Below are positions 1 to 11,318 of a stretch of DNA of 64,000 bases, piece after piece (position 1 is the first letter of the stretch; the number at the start of each line of letters is the position of its first letter). This stretch comes from Lingula anatina. Lineage: Eukaryota; Brachiopoda; Lingulata; Lingulida; Lingulidae. The position numbers and the translations under genes were made by a program. A model generated the notes under the pieces. The model made no database searches, was not told where the DNA came from, and saw only the letters and a program-made list of their open reading frames with translations. The stretch covers positions 1 to 64,000 of the forward strand of contig NW_019774358.1 in assembly GCF_001039355.2 (NCBI RefSeq), written 5' to 3'.

Positions 1-281
1 CGTCTAGTCTGAACGCAGTCATCCGCGACTGCAGTCTAGTCACGGCTTGCCGAGCAGATTGAGAGCCGAAACAAATAAATTGAAAACTGTTCTAAATTTA
101 CATCTTTTTATAGATAAAAGTGCGCGTAAGGAATTTTTATCAGCGTGTTTGTTTACACAGTACAAAACTACGCAATGTCAATTATTTATTTATTATTTTA
201 TTTATTACTAAAACCACCTACAAAGATGAGTAAAAGAATAAATATATACAGGTATGTAAAATAATACAATAAAAGCAGTAA

Positions 282-1160
282 TTAAAACGGTTTTAAGAGC
301 AGTCCCGCCAACATATATTCTTTTGAGAGTCTGTTCTGATAGCTGGGGCTGTTTACTAAAAATCTCAGCGTGTCAACCAGCCCTGCCGGTGCATGCAGGT
401 CCGGACCAGCATTCCGGATTCCCGACCCACTCAAACATATTATAAGATCGGGTTCATACCACAAGAAACAATCCTCTGGAGCAACGACCCCTGCACTATG
501 GAACGATTAAGCAGAAAATGAGACAGTTGATGAGTTAAAAAATTAAGATATGGTGTGTCAATGCTCATTACCCTGCGGTATAGTGATTCCACATTTATAG
601 ATATAGTGTAACTAATTTTCGGAACATGTATGGCTTCTAGGAGAGCAGAGGTATGAGACCGCGAAGATAAACCCATGAATCTTGTGACCTGTTTGTTTTG
701 TAATGTATTGAGGTCTTTTATATTTTTATGAGACATACGGATAGAGTTAGTTCCGTAGGTTATAACGGGGGACACCAGTGCACCCCATATATACGATTTG
801 GGTTTTGTGTCCAGCCCCTTACAGCACACCACATGCGACATTGCACCATAATATGCCTTGGTTGCAGAACAAATTCTAGCAGCCGTGTGGCCATCCGCCG
901 TGCAGTTGCTATTAAACGACACCCAGAATATTTAAAGAGTCCGTCATTTCCATAGGATATCGACCTAAGAACCACGAAGGGGGTGTTTTTAATAACACTT
1001 TTCCTACCGTCATACATTGTGATTTTTTGAGACCAAATTTCATTCTCCAGCGCAGGGAGAAGTCATAACAGACATTAATCAGCTCTTGAAGTCCAGTCAC
1101 AGTTGTAGAAAAAATTGTTAAGTCATCAATAAACAATCTGCTTTCATGTATGGTTGATAA
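282..1160 (-). mobile_element. 5'-truncated, frameshifted non-LTR retrotransposon (reverse transcriptase C-terminal part)
   Basis: Read on the minus strand, the stretch from about 1140 down to 282 encodes pieces of a LINE reverse transcriptase. The first piece has FIDDL, the variant of the catalytic YADD box that binds metal, followed by FSTTVTGLQELINVC and a KKSQCM-type thumb segment. A frameshift near 920 leads into a second piece (about 922-455) rich in the conserved tail of such proteins, including GALVSPVITYG. Another shift near 455 leads to a last piece ending at 282. The upstream RT palm, endonuclease and any ORF1 are absent, so the copy is 5' truncated and dead. The clade (CR1, Rex or Jockey-like) cannot be fixed by eye. 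Confidence 0.75.
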
Positions 1161-1265
1161 CATGATAATATATAGATTTATAGTTTTATGACGCAAATTA
1201 TATATATATAAGAAGAACACAAATAAATGTCTTTCTACCTCGGGGGTGGGTGGGGTACGTCGCAA

Positions 1266-3090
1266 AAATGACTATAATTTAAGGTGGTCAGTGTAGTCTT
1301 TGACCCTTTTCTTGTGGTGACTCTGAAGAATTAGTATTCCTAAATACATGTAGACTTCAGAGTGACGAGGAATGAGAGCACTGTTGTAGGGGTCCATGTT
1401 CCTCCCTACCCAGGTTCTTCTAATATTTTACTTGTCACTGATGCATGGGAGAGGGAATATAATAACGAACTCACATGTTCAGTTCCAACTCTTAAATTCC
1501 TTTATTAGGTCCAAACATTCAGCATTTATACCCATTATCTACAGGGAATCTATCTGCATGCCACAGTGGCAGCAACTCATTTAGATACTAATTGCAATGC
1601 AATAGATAACAAGTGACAGTTTCTTCTTATCAGTTATATCAGTTCTACTTGTCAGGTATACCTTTACAGAGGATGACAAATATTCATTCAAGACCGAAGC
1701 AAGGTGAATGATAATATGCTGACTGATTATATAAACATGATGTGTAAATGAGTGAGTTTACCACATGCCTTCAGTGAACCTTAACAGTGGTGTTTTAAAA
1801 CCAAATCACTAACATTCGAGATACGGAAATGATTGTGTACTGGAGGGTATTGCATTATTTTCTTCCTCATTTATATGCAAATGAGTTCAGGAAGTTCGAG
1901 TAGGGCCACCTCTACCCGAAATATATTGGGCCGAGCTCGAAATAATCAGTAGATGCACATGTGAACTTTTAAGGTAATACACGTGATCGTCGCGCCAACA
2001 GGAGCGCTTAAGGTCGTTAAAGTAAACAAACCGCGCTGCGCTCGATTTCGAAACGTGACCCTCCCAACCGCTAAGGCAACGCGACGACAAGTTTGCCGAC
2101 GAGTAAAAAGAAAGGATATTTAATCGAGGATTTCGACATGTCTGGAAAGGTAATCTAATCATTTTTATATTTGCATAAGTTTTTTAAACGTTTTGTGAAA
2201 ACGGACCAATTATCCCCGGAGGATTTGGTCTGCAACTTGATCTTTCTGGATCTTTCAAGTCAAGAAGGCCCGTACGAGCTCGGCCTCAAAGTGAAAAACA
2301 ACTTGCGATTAGGGAAAAACGTTATTCTGTCAGACGGAACCCATGTAGCGTTTTTTTGGACATTTCACCGAGGGTACCGATGAACACAGGGGGCAAAGAC
2401 AGCTCCTCTTCTTTGTCTAGGCTTCTGAGGTAGTCCTTTATTTTTTAATTTTTTTCTTTTTTTAAAATTTTTTTCCACCTTTTTTTTTTTTTTGTTTGTT
2501 TGTTTGTTTCAAACTAAAAAAGTAAAGTCAAAATCATATCTTAATGCCCATGTTTAAATTTAAATTTAAGCCGAGACCAACTTTCGACTTAGAAAAAAGT
2601 AATTTTCCTATCAGACGGGGCCTAGGTGTTGTTTTATCATAATTAGGTCAGTGCACACGGGGACAGGTAAATGCTTGTTTTTCCTTCAGTCGCGAGACCC
2701 TGGAGAAACGTATTATTCTGTGACCCAGACGCTCCAGTAAGTACCCTCGAATTTCTTTTTGATTTTTAACAACATGTTTGGTGTATATATGTACTATTTA
2801 TAGGTCATGTTGACCAGAACCAGGCGCCATCACGCACCGTGCGTTACCGTTCAAACAATATTGTATGTGGTAGTGGGTCCTTTAGAGTAAATGACAGTTA
2901 CGCTCCTTTGTTGTAAAATCCAAAAAAGAAAAACTTGATTCTATCAATTTCACAATCAACACTCAAAATTTTGCTCAATCTCAGGCACGGCTGTCACCTT
3001 AATCGATTAAAAAATAAAAATAATATGAAACGACTTTCGAACACCGCACAAGTCTACCTAGGTGAAAAACAGGATAATAAAGGCAATTAA
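1266..3090. other. Non-coding spacer with a CpG-bearing patch and a possible short first exon
   Basis: No protein family is recognisable here. Positions about 1975-2110 are unusually CpG-rich for this AT-rich window, which is promoter-like. At 2139 an ATG opens four codons (M-S-G-K) and then meets a plausible donor (AAG|GTAATC at 2151). This could be the 5' exon of a downstream plus-strand gene such as the SLC34 gene, since the phase is compatible, but there is no direct link. Pyrimidine runs and AT-rich filler make up the rest. Confidence 0.3.
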
Positions 3091-3098
3091 CAAAGTCG

Positions 3099-3116
3099 AC
3101 AAATATGGGGTTCACG

Positions 3117-3194
<78 letters not shown>

Positions 3195-3212
3195 CGTGAA
3201 CCCCATATTTGT
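3099..3212. repeat. Perfect palindrome with an (AT)n centre (palindrome 1 of a pair)
   Basis: A 22-base arm (3099-3120, containing ATGGGGTTCACG) is mirrored exactly by its reverse complement ending at 3212. The space between the arms is about 70 bases of pure AT dinucleotide, so the whole 114 bases can fold into one hairpin or cruciform. The similarity continues imperfectly outside the arms. Confidence 0.95.
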
Positions 3213-3222
3213 TGATTTGATA

Positions 3223-3284
3223 AGGTTGATTTGATAGCAGTTACAATATATATATATATATTGTAACTGCTATCAAATCAACCT
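3223..3284. repeat. Perfect palindrome with an (AT)n centre (palindrome 2 of a pair)
   Basis: This 62-base perfect inverted repeat starts ten bases after the first palindrome. Its arms contain GATTTGATAGCAG and its reverse complement around a short AT core. The spacer between the two palindromes repeats part of the arm (GTTGATTTGAT), tying both structures to one history, probably transposon or replication-slippage derived. Confidence 0.95.
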
Positions 3285-5215
3285 AAAACAAAGTTTACCC
3301 ACCTAAATCGACTCTCCGAGGCAAAACTGCCACGGTCTTCGTCCATGTCGCTTGAAACCCGCCGAAGCCAAATTTCTGCAAAATTAATCGTCAACTTCCA
3401 GAATTAAATGAAAGTGTCCAACGCCGGACTCTAAATGAAAGTGTCCCGAAATTAGGAAATGTCAGTTCTACATGCATAATAAGGACATTAAATGGCTTGA
3501 GCACCTAGCACTTTGTTTAACTGTGTTATATTTAGTGTATTTTTAAATATGAATCTCAATGTATTAAAAATATCCTCAATTTGCCCAATTCAATTTTAAC
3601 TAATTTTGTCACTTCGATTAATTTCAAACTAATGTCATTTAAAACATTTAACAGATGTATTTATTTTGTATAAGTTATTGTATAGTCCAACTTCTTTATT
3701 GGCAAAGAAATTAAATTTTTATTAAAATTATTATTATTGGAGAACCGCCATTTATGTCGTTCCTTTATTCTCGTTCATTGCAGCATTCAGCTATGTCACT
3801 TTTAGCCTTATATTTTGGGAAAAACATTATACACAAACTTGTGTTTTATTGCATTTTGTATATTAAGTGTAAAATCCTGTCGCCTGATTGACGCGTCTGT
3901 TGACTACAGAACTATGCTTCTGTCTTCAATCCCGAAGGGCGATTGAATAAATGCTCTGAAGTGAACGAATGAACAGGCTTGCTCCGCCGAAGGTCAACAG
4001 ACATGTACAATAAAACCCCTCACCGGCCTTCCGATCACCAGGTTATTATTTATTTATCATTATTTTAAATACCTAAGTCTGCGGCGATGGAGATTGGACC
4101 GGAAGAGCTTTCAATGCACTGAAGTAAGTCGACTGCATGGTTCAACCCTGTTTTGTGATTAAATTACAGTTAAACAATTGATAAAACGGGTAAATGTTTT
4201 TTTCTTCTCCTGTAAAAAAAGATGCTATTAAGTATTTGAGAACTAACCTTACAGATAAATAATTTACTACTTGACTTCTACAGAACAATCGCACGATTTG
4301 TATTTTATATAAGTAAACTAATAATTCAAATCGTTTTGTTCATGTTTCTGATCTATTTAACGTAAGCAAACTATTCCTAGCTAAATATGTTTCTAAAATT
4401 GACGCTTAGCTATAAAAAGGTGACATATTGGATAGAGTAAATTCCATTCAAATTTTAATGGCGTTCTCGTTACAACTTTTCTAGCAATTATTATAACGGA
4501 ATTGGCATGTTGGCTGAGAGATGCGTCTAGGATATGCCACTTACAGATGTCCGAAAGTCATGTTCTTATCCTCCAAAGCTTTTTGCCTTTCTAAATTTCG
4601 AAATTTAAAACGATAAAATCCCTCTCAAAAGTAGGCCTATATTCAAGGCGTATCCACTGCTATTCTTTGGAACCTGGTACTGTATTTCGGGACTTCACGC
4701 GAGACATAAAAATACCATAAATATGCATGACGCACTATACAAAATTTCTCAGTTATTTTCTTTTCTGGGGCGAAGAATTAGTGGTGGCGCGAAAATGACG
4801 GAAAAGACAGCTAAAACCTTTCGGGAGTTTTGCAATTTTTAGGAAGTGTAATAAACTGCCAATTAAACGTTCAACTAAATTTTTTTCGTGTTTTTCATCT
4901 GATTCTACGCTTACGTTATCGAAACAGATTTGACAAATGAAGTGTCAGCGCTTGCCTGAGACACAGTCTAATACTTAGTAACTAAATCCTTTCAAGAATG
5001 AATAAAAGGAGTTAGCTTCCATGGGACCTTGCTTGCACTGATCATGACCTAGACAAGTGATTTAAGAGTACAGGAGACATCGGCCTTGAAGATAGGGGTC
5101 TCTTTACAATATGAAGAAGTTAACAAAACACAGCGGGTGCCATTTTATACTTTTTTGACGTTTTGATATTACGAGTTCTATTAACAAAATTTCACAATGA
5201 AATACAGTGATTAAT
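3285..5215. other. Non-coding spacer with a small inverted-repeat element at 3895-4002
   Basis: There are no exons or known repeats here apart from a 108-base unit bounded by a perfect 10-base inverted repeat (GTCTGTTGAC at 3895, GTCAACAGAC at 3993). Its interior contains a second small hairpin (TTCAATC...GATTGAA). It resembles a miniature element, but no target-site duplication was identified. Everything else is AT-rich single-copy-looking sequence. Confidence 0.4.
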
Positions 5216-5560
5216 TATCCACCATTTTTCACTGTTATTATCCTGAAAAAAACTTTACGTGTTTGGATCTCTAGACTATTTTCATAGGCACTTAGGAAAA
5301 ATGGCGTGATTTAGTTTTTATTTCTTTCTTCATTCAGTCCCGACCAAAACTTCCATTATTATTATTAGTATTATTATCATTATTATTATAAATTCACTGT
5401 GACATGAAGTTATCAGGTTTAGCAAGTAAATAGTTGGTAGGAGACAGGAGTAGGGTATCCATCAAGGTTGTTTAAATTAAAATCAAAATGAAATAAGAAG
5501 GCCTTGCCAACAATGTGCGTGTTGTATCCATACTACTATATACCGCGCACGAACGGCGCA
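5216..5560 (+). repeat. Dispersed direct repeat, copy A (partner at 6626-7045)
   Basis: The segment starting TTATCCACC and running through a TTA-rich microsatellite to GAAGGCCTTGCCAACA and the following GTGTTGTAT recurs in the same orientation 1.4 kb downstream, with moderate divergence and indels. It looks like an old segmental duplication or two insertions of one element. Confidence 0.8.
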
Positions 5561-5699
5561 TGCACCACGCAGGCAAATTGATTCAGGTCAATATATATAA
5601 AGAGGAAGGATAGAAAAACTAAATTACACCCCCTCTCCCGAATATCCATAAACAGAAAATCTATAAACACGTTACAATTTTTAGGATAATTACAGTGTC

Positions 5700-5700
5700 A

Positions 5701-5768
<68 letters not shown>
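5700..5768. repeat. (TA)n microsatellite
   Basis: An uninterrupted TA dinucleotide run of about 69 bases. Confidence 0.97.
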
Positions 5769-5772
<4 letters not shown>

Positions 5773-5961
5773 GCATATAATAGGCCTGTGCATAAGTACT
5801 TCATGTACCAAAACATATTTTAAAAAATCCAAGAAAATTCAGCAATGTTACCTTTGTCGTGAAGGTAGACCCAAGGTATTAAGATAGTGGCCAAAAGAAC
5901 GGGTTTATAGATTCTAATTCTAGAACGATTTTGGATTGAATAAATCCTGGCTACGCTGAAT

Positions 5962-6082
5962 AGACAGACAGACAGACAGACAGACAAACAGGTAGACAGA
6001 CAGACAGACAGACAGACGGACAGGTGGACAGACGGAGAGACAGACAGACAGGCAGGTAGACAGACAGGCAGGTAGACAGACA
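5962..6082. repeat. (CAGA)n microsatellite
   Basis: About 120 bases of tandem ACAG/CAGA tetranucleotides with some GGT and GGA interruptions. Apparent Cys/Leu/Ser-rich reading frames across it are microsatellite artefacts. Confidence 0.95.
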
Positions 6083-6625
6083 GATGCACGGACTATTGCC
6101 AAATGTATTCTCAACGCGTACTGTATGCCTTTAGAAGGGTTCAGTCATTTCTGTTTTGTCATCCACGAAATGAAAAGAAAGAAAAATAAATAAAAAAAAT
6201 CAAAATAACTCTATGGAAATAAAGGGAGTCTTCTTGTACTACATTGTGCAACTTGACAGGAAAATTATAGGCCCCTACCCCTTGTGCACTTTAAATTGTC
6301 ACCATTTATTCAGGACCTCATATGAAAATGCCCCAAAGTCATGTTGATGTCAATATAACCTGCCAACTTAGTTACTTATCTTTCCTAAATTAGACCTTAA
6401 TATGATATTATCCTCCAAATAAAACTACCCGGTGGCGATATTTTCTTCTGAAATGTACACGAAGGAAATTTTCCAATTAATTAATTTAATTTCAAATTGT
6501 ATAAAACACCGAGTCCTAGTGAAGGTTGAGTCAAGCAATGTTGATTCTTCAGAGAAAATTGGATTCAGCGAAAAATTCCCGGATATGATATGATATATTA
6601 TACCTTTAAGTGACATGATAACTTA

Positions 6626-6860
6626 TCCACCTTAGTCTCTGTAATTATCTTAAAACTTGTAACGTGTTTGGATCCTTAGTCTCTTTTTATGGACGCCTTC
6701 CACTGTCACTGTAATTATAAAGAAAATTGTAACGTGTTGGGTTCGTTATCTATGTTTATGGATATGCGGGAGAGGGGATGTAATTTAGTTTTTGTATCCT
6801 TCCTCTTTCCGTCCCGATCAAACCTCCATTCCTTTATTATTATTATTATTATTATTATTA

Positions 6861-6892
<32 letters not shown>

Positions 6893-7045
6893 GAACCTTC
6901 AAAATCAAATGGAGTTGCCAGGTTTAACAAGTAAATAGTTAGTTGTGGAGTAGGGTATTCATCATGGTTGTTCAAATTAAAACAAAAATGAAATAAGAAG
7001 GCCTTGCCAACAGTGGACGTGTTGTATTCATACATGTACTAAATA
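6626..7045 (+). repeat. Dispersed direct repeat, copy B, with internal partial duplication
   Basis: This is the same unit as 5216-5560. It differs by an internal tandem duplication (the ACGTGTTGG/ACGTGTTTGG segment occurs twice, near 6660 and 6730) and by a longer ATT microsatellite at 6834-6892. An AG-rich run follows at 7068-7110. Confidence 0.8.
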
Positions 7046-7419
7046 TCGTAGGCACGCATTAACCACAAAGAGAGAGAGAGAGAGAGCAAAAGAGAGAGAA
7101 AGACCCAGAAAGAGAGATAGTTTCTTCAACCTGCCCTGTATTGGGAAAGAAATAATAATGTGTACCTGTTAAGAGGTAAATTACATGGTTACTCCCACCA
7201 AATCATAACTGGCATATTGTAAGGCTCACAAAATCGGTGGATAAGTAAGTTTAGCGACCGTGTTATATTTTTTGGGGTACATTCGGGACGGAGAAAGCCA
7301 AAATATGTCATTACTCAATCTGCATATTATTTCAATGTACTGTGTGTAAAAGAGACAAAATACCAGAATAATCAACAAATTCAACATTCCTCCTTTTTGG
7401 AATTTCAACCCGGTGTGGC

Positions 7420-7640
7420 AGGAGTGCACGTCCTCGTAACGCAAGTCCGCCCGGACACTAAGTCCTGGGAATGCAAGTCCTAGGGCATGCATTGCTAGGA
7501 ATGAAAGTCCTAGGACATACGTTACTAAGATTCAATGTCCGTAGGACGAAGGCTCCCAAGTAATGTAAGTCCTACGTGTAGTAATGCACGTCCTAATGGG
7601 ACGTGCGTTCCTAACATTTTAGTAACGCATGTCCTATATA
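7420..7640. repeat. Cluster of about 30-bp quasi-palindromic units (cluster 1)
   Basis: Units of the form AGTAAYGYAMGTCC, short centre, then the reverse complement follow one another. One clear example is centred on GTCCTAGGAC near 7512, flanked by GAATGAAA and ATACGTTACT. Another near 7580-7612 has ATGCACGTCC and GGGACGTGCG as arms. Between four and six such units occur with different centres. No coding frame fits them. Confidence 0.7.
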
Positions 7641-8429
7641 CTGTAGTTTACAACAAGAAATGACATGAATAAATAGATATAGAGACATACTAGTTTTAAA
7701 GATATAATAAACGTTTGCTTTATTCTATTTATATGACATTTTATCTATTTTACAATGTTTTCCGATAGGCAGTTTATATGCATATTAATGAAGAAACAAA
7801 AACAATTTATTTATTTCATGTGTATTTTTCATCTAGTAATCGCAAATTTTGACGTGTTAACGCATATTTTTGGCGTACTCCTCCCTCATTGCACAATATG
7901 TATGAGCCTGGTTTGCCCGATATTTTTTTAACAAAATAAGGCACCATCCAAAGGCATCCCTTATTTTCATCCTTTGAGGTATATGTACAGTGTATATTAT
8001 TTCATGTCCTTTTCTACTGGGGTGTACCTTTTGTGTTTTGCTTCGAAATTCTTATTTTCTCTCCTCTCTCTTTTTCAAAACCTTATTCCTTAGAGAAAAA
8101 TCACTTTACACAATACGCGGGATCTCCGTTCTTAGATTTATTTTTCGGTTTACACTCGCTGAAATTAAAAAAAACTCAAACTCGATGGAAATTTGCTCTT
8201 GGAAAGTATGGGCTGAGATTTAAGACAAATCAAGACAGTTTAGACATTGAAAATTGCAATATATGTATATAATGTTCTGCAATAACCCTTTGCTATTTTG
8301 GTGTTTTGACACTTAAAAGACAAAAAGAAGTTGTAAATGTAATGAGCACGGAATTTCGAACACATATTAGACATTAATAACACCATTAAACAAGTAATAA
8401 ATAGGTGGAAGGGGAGGGGGGAAGGTCAT

Positions 8430-8524
8430 GTCAAAGGTAGGTCTCGAACCCATAGATGCAACAAAAGGATTCATGAATTCTTATCTTGTAGTCTTGCACG
8501 CTAACCACTACACAGACGAGCTGA
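8430..8524 (-). mobile_element. tRNA-derived SINE head or tRNA pseudogene
   Basis: On the minus strand there is an A-box-like D-arm (TAGTGGTTAGC, 8500-8510) and, about 50 bases on, a good B box (GGTTCGAGACC, 8440-8450). These are the two internal RNA polymerase III promoter elements. The sequences where a 7-bp acceptor stem should form are not complementary and the anticodon arm is not recognisable, so this is not a working tRNA. It lies between the two quasi-palindrome clusters. Confidence 0.6.
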
Positions 8525-8619
8525 AGTTGCAGACCTCTCATTTTTTGTCTCATATATGGCTCACCAGAAGGATTTCATATACATTTATAGTTTTATCATT
8601 TAACAGTATTATTAGCTAA

Positions 8620-8840
8620 GGATAGGACTTTCAAATGGTCGGACTTTTATTATTGTCATGGTGTAACAGGAATAAAAGTCCGACAGTAATACAAGTCCTG
8701 CCTACACTAATTATGGAACCTAAGTCCCTGTAGGACTACTTTTCCCCCCAAGTAATGTTAGTCCTAAAGACAACCATTACCAGGAGACGACGTCCGAAGG
8801 ACCTCGGTTCCAGGGGGACTTGGATTACGGCTACTTGATC
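8620..8840. repeat. Cluster of quasi-palindromic units (cluster 2)
   Basis: A second cluster has the same GTCC/GGAC-centred building blocks as 7420-7640. The best match is CCCAAGTAATGT followed by TAGTCCTA or AAGTCCTA, present in the same orientation in both clusters (near 7557 and 8748). The two clusters bracket about 1 kb that includes the tRNA-like SINE head. Confidence 0.6.
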
Positions 8841-10204
8841 TTGAGACAAGACGGCGTACATGTGTGGTGTACGAAGACGATTGACGCAGACCTAAGTAAA
8901 AGCATTTGGGTAAATTAAAATCTATAATTATATTTTAAACACGAAGAATATTATCATTATTCTAAACAAATAATACATCCTTCGGGCTTTCCCTCGCTGT
9001 GAAAATATGCATACATCTAACTGATTTATACCGGGTAATGAAACACAGCAATAGACTGTTCAGTACGTGCGCCGACTTTTCAAAATTCGTTAAAAAGTAC
9101 CGGTACGTGTAACCAACAATTGTGTTGTTTTCTTCCTATTATATTTTGCATTATGGAAGAATAGCATGGCATTGTGATTTTCAGGTTCATCAACAGATTA
9201 AGGTGACACCTGACCGCGATAACAATCGAAGCATAAGTGCTGTCATCAGTGACATGCGTGTATGCAAGCTACCCGCGTCTGGGTGTGACCCTCCGCCAGA
9301 GGTCTCTGTAGATTGGCACAAATTATGATGAAAGACCTATCTAGCGGAGGATATGTCAATGAGGTGTGCCGGTGTGGGGTGAAATTTTCGTTCTGTGAAT
9401 AACTTGTACTGCACATGCGCTTCCGGTATGACGAAGTCGTAGTATATGTGACGTTTTATTTACGACGGCCTGCTACCTCAATACCCTCTACCAGCGCCAC
9501 AGATTGATTTTTTCACTAGATATTTACAGATATGTCTTAAGATAAATAGACGGTCATTTTGGTCTCTCGCAATAGAGAAGAGATACATATTTTCCGCAGG
9601 CGTGGTAGAGGGTACTACTTCAACGTGAATAATCCGTCAGAATGGGTTGTTCACCGCAACAGAGAAATCACGCAACACCTGCTATATACGTATTAATATA
9701 GCTCATCGGTCTGGGTCTTAACTTCCAACGTTAACGTTATTTCACTGACACTTTTGAGCGTTTAAAATTTTCCTTTGACAGTGCACGGAAAGAAATACTT
9801 GGACGATGCACAATGGTAAACTGAGATAAATTTTTCAGTAACATTTAGACACGGTCTTTTCAAGTGGGCGTTTTTAAAGTTCGTTTGATCTGGGCATTGT
9901 CTAAGTACAGCGCATTAGATATGTATTTATTTGATTTAAAAAAAAACAGTTTCAACGAAATATGCTAATGAAATGGTGACACATCGACCTGAGGGTTATT
10001 CTTCTCACCCTTACCGCATGTATATAATGATTTGTTTCATTATGACCACCCGGGCTTGACAAGTCAAGTTTAAATACTTATTCCCAAGTCCTGTTGCTGT
10101 ATATGCATGTTTTATTATTTTCAAAATAGTTCATTAACAATAAATGTCATGGTTACAGAATATATTCACAGGGGAGACAGACGCAAAAGTATTATGAGCT
10201 GTCC
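8841..10204. other. Non-coding spacer with a weak foldback at 9473-9618
   Basis: No exons are recognised. A pair of inverted arms (TACCCTCTACCA near 9482 and TGGTAGAGGGTA near 9603) encloses about 100 bases and may be a miniature inverted-repeat element. The stretch around 9280-9480 is somewhat richer in CpG than its surroundings. Confidence 0.35.
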
Positions 10205-10475
10205 TGTATAAACCAATCAATTGAAGAACTAGAAAAGCACTCCGAGAGCGCAGACCGCCGCCAAGGCAGCGATTTTTTATTATTGATTGATTGATTATTG
10301 ATCAGGATCACCACCAAAAACTAATCATCTCTTCCTTGGCCCACTTTTGACAGTTCCTGAAAATTTCATCAAAATCGGTCCATAACTCTTTGAGTTATGT
10401 TGATGACAAACAAACAAACAAACAAACAAACAAACAAACAAGCAGGGGTGAAAACATAACCTCCTTGGCGGAGGT
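10205..10475 (+). mobile_element. RTE-type retrotransposon 3' tail / associated SINE
   Basis: The sequence has the layout of a repeat widespread in marine invertebrate genomes. It has a head reading ACTAGAAAAGCACTCC, a body with AAAATTTCATCAAAATCGG and TTTGAGTTATGTTGATG, an (ACAA)n tract at 10407-10440, and a closing hairpin (ACCTCC...GGAGGT). This arrangement is typical of RTE-class LINE tails and the SINEs that use them. A similar head recurs at 29315-29345. Confidence 0.6.
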
Positions 10476-10539
10476 AATAATCTAATAAATTATATATATA
10501 TATATGTTAACTAGATATTGATTCTCTCCCTTTCTTTCC

Positions 10540-10540
<1 letters not shown>

Positions 10541-10589
<49 letters not shown>

Positions 10590-10602
10590 CACACACACAC
10601 AA
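10541..10602. repeat. (TC)n(AC)n compound microsatellite
   Basis: A TC run followed by a short AC run. ATT-type microsatellites lie at 10702-10731 and 11039-11089. Confidence 0.95.
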
Positions 10603-10701
10603 GCATGCATGCACACGTACGCACGCTAAACCATTCCGTTCCAAACCTGCGTAAACTACTAGGCCCTAAAAATTTATTTTTTGCTTGATATATTGCAGTC
10701 C

Positions 10702-10732
<31 letters not shown>

Positions 10733-10907
10733 TGGAACCTGTTTTTGATCAATTTCAATTAGAATGTTTATGAATTAAATCGCCAGGTGACCAATACTGA
10801 TTCTTTGTAAACAATGAGTTGTCTGGGCATTATGAGCTGATTTTCGTCTGGGCATTATAAGATGATTATGAGCTGATTTTCATTTGAATATTTTTTCATC
10901 TTTTCAG

Positions 10908-11036
10908 TTCTCACTTCATGATAGTACGGTTTCCCTTGGGGTAAGTCTCACAAACAAGAGATCACATCATTGCAGACAGGTTGCCCTGGCATATTTTCGA
11001 ATTTTGGCAATGTGAAAACAATTAATTACAATTCAA

Positions 11037-11090
<54 letters not shown>

Positions 11091-11230
11091 GTGTGATTAA
11101 ACATTTTCCTACCTCCACAGGTGAAGAGTGCAGACTCCCTAGGTAGTGGTTTACAGAGCAAGGCAGAGGAGGCCGATGACCCCTGGGAGCTTCCTGAACT
11201 GAAAGATAATGAAGTGCCTTGGGGAGGTAT

Positions 11231-11318
<88 letters not shown>

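Noticed and set aside
2139-2150. Start of a histone H2A-like protein (M-S-G-K)
   Set aside because: Four codons are not evidence, and no histone-fold exon follows. Kept only as a possible short first exon.
2171-2383. 70-codon plus-strand frame in a CpG-bearing patch
   Set aside because: No family recognised, no supporting splice sites, poor start context and no second exon.
3895-4002. Rho-independent-style terminator or structured ncRNA
   Set aside because: The genome is eukaryotic. The hairpin is better explained as a small inverted-repeat element.
5820-6114. Cys/Leu/Ser-rich minus-strand open frames
   Set aside because: They are translations of the CAGA microsatellite, with no splice context or family similarity.
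5216-7045. LTR retrotransposon
   Set aside because: The direct repeats are diverged and there is no gag-pol coding, primer-binding site or polypurine tract between them.
8430-8524. Functional tRNA gene
   Set aside because: A and B boxes are present, but the acceptor and anticodon stems do not pair.
9122-9328. 68-codon plus-strand frame after an acceptor-like site
   Set aside because: No protein family recognised, no matching donor with a convincing continuation, and not conserved with any neighbouring gene model.
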